A program made the position numbers and the translations under genes. From contig JALWWO010000022.1 of NCBI GenBank assembly GCA_027078745.1, positions 35,124 through 99,123 of the forward strand: a DNA stretch of 64,000 nucleotides, given 5' to 3'. The stretch's first letter is position 1; each line of letters begins with the position of its first letter. This document shows, piece by piece, positions 57,512 through 64,000 of this stretch. Below the pieces are notes generated by a model, which worked only from the letters and a program-made list of their open reading frames with translations, made no database searches and was not told the DNA's origin. This stretch comes from Chromatiaceae bacterium. GTDB lineage: Bacteria; Pseudomonadota; Gammaproteobacteria; Chromatiales; Chromatiaceae.

Positions 57512-57822
57512 TGTTGTTCCACCCATTGCAGGTAAGCGGGCAGGCCCTGCAGGATTGGGACGGCCAGAATCTCCGGCACCTCGTAAGGATGCAGGGCCTG
57601 AATGCGGGCTTCCAAAGCCGGATAACGATCCTCCATGGTCTTGATGAGCAACAGAACTTCAGCATCCCGCTGGATCTGTCCCTGCCAGAAGTAAATGGAC
57701 TGAGCCCCGGGAATCTGCGTGACACAGGCGGCGAGATGTTCCCTCACCAGGGTTTCCGCCAGCTGGTCTGCGCTGGCTGCATCGGGACAGGTGCAGAAGA
57801 GCAAGCGTGTGGACGTGGTCAT
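57502..57822 (-). CDS. cutA: Divalent-cation tolerance protein CutA
   Basis: A 106-residue trimeric ferredoxin-fold protein: LLFCTCPDAASADQLAETLV, LAACVTQIPGAQSIYFWQGQ, EVLLLIKTMEDRYPALEARI and HPYEVPEILAVPI. Linked in E. coli to copper tolerance, partly through the neighbouring dsbD, as here. Exact role unsettled. Confidence 0.95.
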   Translation of the reverse strand: MTTSTRLLFCTCPDAASADQLAETLVREHLAACVTQIPGAQSIYFWQGQIQRDAEVLLLIKTMEDRYPALEARIQALHPYEVPEILAVPILQGLPAYLQWVEQQCT

Positions 57823-57942
57823 AGAATCACTCGAATGAAACCTTTCTAGTATTCGGGGCGTGCGCTAGAACCTCAAGGGTGGGATTCTGGGAAAACAGCC
57901 GCATGTTCCGTCATAGAAATCCGATCCATCCAGGAGTTCCCC

Positions 57943-58359
57943 GTGCCCATCCTGTTTATTCTCCTTCTTTCCCCGCTCATCGAACTCTATGTGCTCATCC
58001 AGGTGGGTGCAGAGATCGGTGCCTTGCCCACCCTCGGCTTGAGCCTGTTCACCGCTTTCCTGGGTGCCTGGCTCGTGCGACAGCAGGGCTTTCAGGTACT
58101 CGCTCGGATCCAACAGGCCAGCGCGCGGGGAGAAGTGCCCGCCCTGGAGATGCTGGACGGTGCATTGCTCTTGCTCGCTGGCCTCGTTCTGTTGCTTCCA
58201 GGGTTTATCACCGATCTGTTGGGTTTCCTGCTCTTGGTGCCTGCCCTCCGGCAGCAGCTCGTTCTGCGCACCGTTCGTCCTCTGTTTCCTGGCGATCTCC
58301 CGGGAAGATCTGGTAAGGAAATCCTGATCCAAGGGGAATGGCGCCGAGGACGAGACTGA
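57943..58359 (+). CDS. fxsA: FxsA family membrane protein
   Basis: A 138-residue protein with a GTG start: PILFILLLSPLIELYVLIQV, GALPTLGLSLFTAFLGAWLV, and LLLAGLVLLLPGFITDLLGF, i.e. three to four transmembrane helices and a cytoplasmic tail. FxsA counters exclusion of phage T7 by the F plasmid in E. coli; the native role is unknown. It lies directly upstream of groESL, as commonly seen. Confidence 0.9.
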   Translation: MPILFILLLSPLIELYVLIQVGAEIGALPTLGLSLFTAFLGAWLVRQQGFQVLARIQQASARGEVPALEMLDGALLLLAGLVLLLPGFITDLLGFLLLVPALRQQLVLRTVRPLFPGDLPGRSGKEILIQGEWRRGRD

Positions 58360-58378
58360 TGCTCTTCCCTTGGGCCCC

Positions 58379-58432
58379 TTGACAAGGAGTAATTTGCCCT
58401 TATTATTGGCACTCACAAAATGCGAGTGCTAA
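58379..58432 (+). promoter_or_regulatory. groESL promoter overlapped by a CIRCE operator
   Basis: TTGACA (58379-58384) and TATTAT (58401-58406) with a 16-bp spacer form a sigma-70 promoter. TTGGCACTC (58406-58414), nine bases, then GAGTGCTAA (58424-58432) make a CIRCE element, the binding site of repressor HrcA, covering the end of the -10 and the likely start site. So groESL is probably under HrcA control. AGGAGG (58471-58476) precedes groES. Confidence 0.9.
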
Positions 58433-58485
58433 CAATTCGCCCTGAATTGATCACCAAAACAAACTTAGCTAGGAGGCCGTTCGAT

Positions 58486-58776
58486 ATGAACATTCGTCCA
58501 CTCCACGACCGCGTGGTTGTCCGCCGCTTGGAAGAAGAGCGTACCACCGCCGGCGGCATCGTGATTCCAGACACTGCCACCGAGAAGCCAATCCAGGGGG
58601 AAGTGCTCGCCGTGGGCAACGGTAAGATTCTAGAAAACGGCAATGTGCGCCCGCTGGATGTGAAGGTGGGAGACCGAGTGCTCTTCGGCAAGTATTCGGG
58701 TACCGAGGTCAAGATCGGCGGCGAAGAATATTTGGTCATGCGAGAAGAGGACATCATGGGTGTCATCGAGGGCTGA
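58486..58776 (+). CDS. groES: Co-chaperonin GroES
   Basis: The 96-residue protein begins [20 protein letters not shown] and includes the mobile loop [16 protein letters not shown] and [15 protein letters not shown]. It forms the heptameric lid of GroEL. Start at 58486 is set by AGGAGG 9 bp upstream; 50 bp separate it from groEL. Confidence 0.98.
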   Translation: MNIRPLHDRVVVRRLEEERTTAGGIVIPDTATEKPIQGEVLAVGNGKILENGNVRPLDVKVGDRVLFGKYSGTEVKIGGEEYLVMREEDIMGVIEG

Positions 58777-58814
58777 TTCCCTCTCCCGAATTCGGAATGA
58801 CCCACAACCAGTAG

Positions 58815-60461
<1,647 letters not shown>

Positions 60462-60487
60462 GCCCGTTCCACAGCCCAACGCTGCGC

Positions 60488-60517
60488 AAGCCCCGCTTCG
60501 GCGGGGCTTTTCTTTTC
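60488..60517 (+). terminator. Rho-independent terminator of groESL
   Basis: AAGCCCCGC, tetraloop TTCG, GCGGGGCTT, then TTTCTTTTC. A perfect 9-bp GC-rich stem with the stable UUCG loop. It ends 1 bp before the moaD stop on the opposite strand. Confidence 0.93.
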
Positions 60518-60769
60518 TCAGCCGCCGGTTACCGGCGGAAAAAAAGCTACCTCATCCCCATCCCGCACAGGGCTTTCTGGCTGGGCCATCTCCTGATTCA
60601 CAGCGATGAGGATCGGAAAATCGCCCTGGAAAACTTCCTGCCAAGGCTCGCCCCGTTCCCTCAACTGAGCGATCAGATCCTGCACCTTGGCGACCCCATC
60701 GGCGGGCAGTGTTTCTTCCCCGCGCCCCAATCGTTCTCGCAAGCTGGCGAAATAACGGATCTGAATCAT
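60518..60769 (-). CDS. moaD: Molybdopterin synthase small subunit MoaD
   Basis: The 83-residue ubiquitin-fold sulfur carrier starts MIQIRYFASLRERLGRGEET and ends in the obligatory Gly-Gly (FFPPVTGG). It donates sulfur to precursor Z with MoaE, which is not in the window. The ATG at 60769 overlaps the moeA stop by 4 bp. Confidence 0.93.
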   Translation of the reverse strand: MIQIRYFASLRERLGRGEETLPADGVAKVQDLIAQLRERGEPWQEVFQGDFPILIAVNQEMAQPESPVRDGDEVAFFPPVTGG

Positions 60770-62022
60770 GCGCCGAGCTCGCAGAAGGGAATGAAATCCA
60801 AGCGGTCTCCTCGCTGGAAGGTGCAGCCTTCTGGAATCACCGCCAGCCCATCGGCCCAAACCACCGAGCTGAGCACAGCGGAAGAGCGGGAGGGATAGGC
60901 CTGCACCCAGGTTTGCCCCTGGGCGTCCCGTACCAAGCGAGCCCGTAGGAATTCCCGCCGCTTGCCCGCCTTGGGCCAGTCGAAATCTGCCCGGACGGAA
61001 AGGGCTTTCGGGCTGAGATCGCCTTGCATACCCTGCTGCCGCTGAACGAAGGGTCTCGTCAACAGGCAGAAGGTGACGAACAGGGAGACCGGATTGCCCG
61101 GATGGCCGATGAAGGGCGTGCGGCGCGCGCCGATATGCCCGAAGGCCAGGGGCTTGCCCGGTCGGATAGCGAGCTTCCAGAGATCCAGGGAACCCATGGC
61201 TTCCACCGCGGGCTTCACATGATCTTCCTCCCCCACGGAAACCCCGCCGGTGGCTAAGACCAGATCCGCCCGTTCCGCTGCCTCGCCCAGGGTGCGCTTG
61301 GTCGCTTCCAGATTGTCTTCCACTGTGCCCAAATCCATCACTTCGCAGCCCAAGCGCTGCAACAGGCCCGCGAGCAGGAAGCGATTGGAATTGTAGATCT
61401 TCCCCGGCGCCAGAGGCTGTCCGGGCATCACCAATTCATCACCACTGGAAAAGACCGCCACCCGGAGCCGCCGGTAGACCGACACTTGCGCAACCCCCAC
61501 GGAAGCCGCCAGCCCTAAATGCTGGGGTGCCAAGCGGGTACCTGCCGGGAGGATCTGGGCACCGGCCTGAATATCCTCTCCGGTGCGGCGAATGTTCGCC
61601 CCGACCTTGAGGTTCCCCGGGATCCAAACCTTTTCCCCTCTCGGACGGCAGACTTCTTGAATCACCACCGCATCTGCCCCCGACGGGAGGGGTGCGCCGG
61701 TGAAGATGCGGGCGGCGGTGCCCGGTTCCAGGGGATCGCCCGCGGTGCCGGCGGGAATGCGCTGAGAGATCCGCAATTCAGCCCCTTCCGGCGGGATCTC
61801 CGAGGCCCGCACTGCATAGCCATCCATGGCGCTGTTATCCCAGCTGGGCACCGCGATATGGCTCTGCACCGGTTCCGCAAGGATGCGGTCCAGCCCTTGC
61901 GCGAGGGGAAGGCGTTCCCGTTCGGAAAGAGGTTCCGCGCGGTCGAGCAACCGTTGGCGCGCCTGTTCTAAGGAAGAAAGTCCTTGGGGCTTCGGCGTTT
62001 GATCGCAATCACAGGGGGACAT
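60766..62022 (-). CDS. moeA: Molybdopterin molybdenumtransferase MoeA
   Basis: Inserts molybdenum into adenylated molybdopterin. The 418-residue protein contains VPSWDNSAMDGYAVRASEIP, ARIFTGAPLPSGADAVVIQE, LATGGVSVGEEDHVKPAVEA and the GHPGNPVSLFVTF loop. It follows moaB after 3 bp. Confidence 0.96.
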   Translation of the reverse strand: MSPCDCDQTPKPQGLSSLEQARQRLLDRAEPLSERERLPLAQGLDRILAEPVQSHIAVPSWDNSAMDGYAVRASEIPPEGAELRISQRIPAGTAGDPLEPGTAARIFTGAPLPSGADAVVIQEVCRPRGEKVWIPGNLKVGANIRRTGEDIQAGAQILPAGTRLAPQHLGLAASVGVAQVSVYRRLRVAVFSSGDELVMPGQPLAPGKIYNSNRFLLAGLLQRLGCEVMDLGTVEDNLEATKRTLGEAAERADLVLATGGVSVGEEDHVKPAVEAMGSLDLWKLAIRPGKPLAFGHIGARRTPFIGHPGNPVSLFVTFCLLTRPFVQRQQGMQGDLSPKALSVRADFDWPKAGKRREFLRARLVRDAQGQTWVQAYPSRSSAVLSSVVWADGLAVIPEGCTFQRGDRLDFIPFCELGA

Positions 62023-62025
62023 GGT

Positions 62026-62556
62026 TCAGTTTTCCAACAGGCGGGGGAGGAGCTGGGCGAAGTTGCAAGGTCGGGTGCGGTGATCCAGTTGGGACAAGAG
62101 GATGCGTTCCCAAGCGGTCTTGCAGGCACCCCGAGAGCCGGGCAAGCAAAAGATCAGGGTGCCGTTCGCCATGCCCGCCAGGGCGCGGGATTGCACTGTG
62201 GACATGCCGATTTCTTCCAGGGAAACCGCTCGGAAGACTTCCCCAAAGCCCTCGATCTGTTTATCCAACAGGGGCACCACCGCTTCCGGTGTGCTGTCTC
62301 GACCCGTGATGCCCGTGCCGCCGGTGGACAAAACGACCTGGATTTGCGGATCTGCGATCCAGCGGGAGAAGATGGCCCGCATCTGATACACATCATCCGG
62401 CACGATCTCCTTGCAGCGCACCGAATGGCCAGCGGCTTCCGCCGCTTCCCGCAGAAAGGCCCCGGAAGTATCTGTTTCCTCGGTGCGGGAATCGGAGATG
62501 GTCAACACCGCGATGGCAAGGGGGAGAAAGCCCGTCTCTTTGAACTGGTCTGGCAT
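62026..62556 (-). CDS. moaB: Molybdenum cofactor biosynthesis protein MoaB
   Basis: A 176-residue MogA/MoaB-fold protein: AIAVLTISDSRTEETDTSG, VVLSTGGTGITGRDSTPEAV and MANGTLIFCLPGSRGACKTA. Binds or adenylates molybdopterin. Encoded 11 bp after the ftsH stop, so the moa genes may read through from ftsH. Confidence 0.93.
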   Translation of the reverse strand: MPDQFKETGFLPLAIAVLTISDSRTEETDTSGAFLREAAEAAGHSVRCKEIVPDDVYQMRAIFSRWIADPQIQVVLSTGGTGITGRDSTPEAVVPLLDKQIEGFGEVFRAVSLEEIGMSTVQSRALAGMANGTLIFCLPGSRGACKTAWERILLSQLDHRTRPCNFAQLLPRLLEN

Positions 62557-62567
62557 CGGTGCAATCC

Positions 62568-64000
<1,433 letters not shown>

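Overview
The window is a GC-rich bacterial chromosome segment. It carries about 55 apparently intact genes, one tRNA, two partial genes at the ends (typA/bipA on the left, ftsH on the right) and one small decayed accessory island. The gene set and order fit a gammaproteobacterium: asmA-mutY-yggX, prmA-dusB-purH-purD, pilS-pilR, fxsA next to groESL, glyQS with separate subunits, ampD, aat, lpxA-type enzymes and an ArgA with kinase-like and GNAT domains. I cannot name the genus. A pentaheme cytochrome c and a GH13_18 phosphorylase/GT4 pair hint at an environmental, possibly lithotrophic or methylotrophic, salt- or heat-exposed lifestyle, but that is inference.

Layout: 1-4.8 kb has typA (partial) and cysZ, convergent with a GT4 glycosyltransferase + GH13_18 phosphorylase pair that probably handles a compatible solute. 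4.8-8.75 kb is an AT-richer accessory island on the minus strand. It holds a higBA toxin-antitoxin pair with a frameshifted antitoxin, broken Ser/Thr kinase and PP2C phosphatase pieces, an intact 13-repeat leucine-rich-repeat membrane protein fused behind a kinase C-lobe relic, and a DUF4258/YgiT pair whose first gene has an in-frame amber codon. 8.75-19.06 kb is a long minus-strand run (recG-ubiA-FixJ regulator-pilS-pilR-argA-SYLF-dusA-murU). 19.1-28.5 kb has yjbQ, mltB, aat, recJ, tRNA-Leu(CAA), queA and hrpA. 28.5-33.2 kb has a DUF192 protein, rodA, a DUF2202 ferritin-like protein with an Asp/His-rich tail, ampD, a zinc-motif small protein, sodB and yggX. 33.2-37 kb is the pqiA-like-asmA-mutY-yggX operon. 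37.4-43.7 kb has a SPOR protein, thiC, a MazG-like hydrolase and glyQS.

43.8-46.1 kb has a pentaheme cytochrome c followed by a protein with a perfect seven-arginine S4 voltage-sensor helix and a C-terminal coiled coil but no pore. 46.1-57.8 kb is a continuous minus-strand housekeeping run (cutA-dsbD-tlpA-aroQ-accBC-prmA-dusB-purH-lpxA-like-purD-phosphatase). In it the usual fis gene between dusB and purH is missing, and an LpxA-like acyltransferase sits inside the purine cluster. 57.9-60.5 kb has fxsA and groESL behind a promoter overlapped by a CIRCE operator. 60.5-64 kb is an ftsH-moaB-moeA-moaD molybdopterin operon.

The most noteworthy material is the decaying kinase/phosphatase/LRR island with reconstructable lesions, the voltage-sensor-like protein beside the cytochrome, the missing fis, and the DUF2202 gene with a Fur-box-like sequence in its promoter. 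No CRISPR array, prophage or intact insertion sequence was seen.
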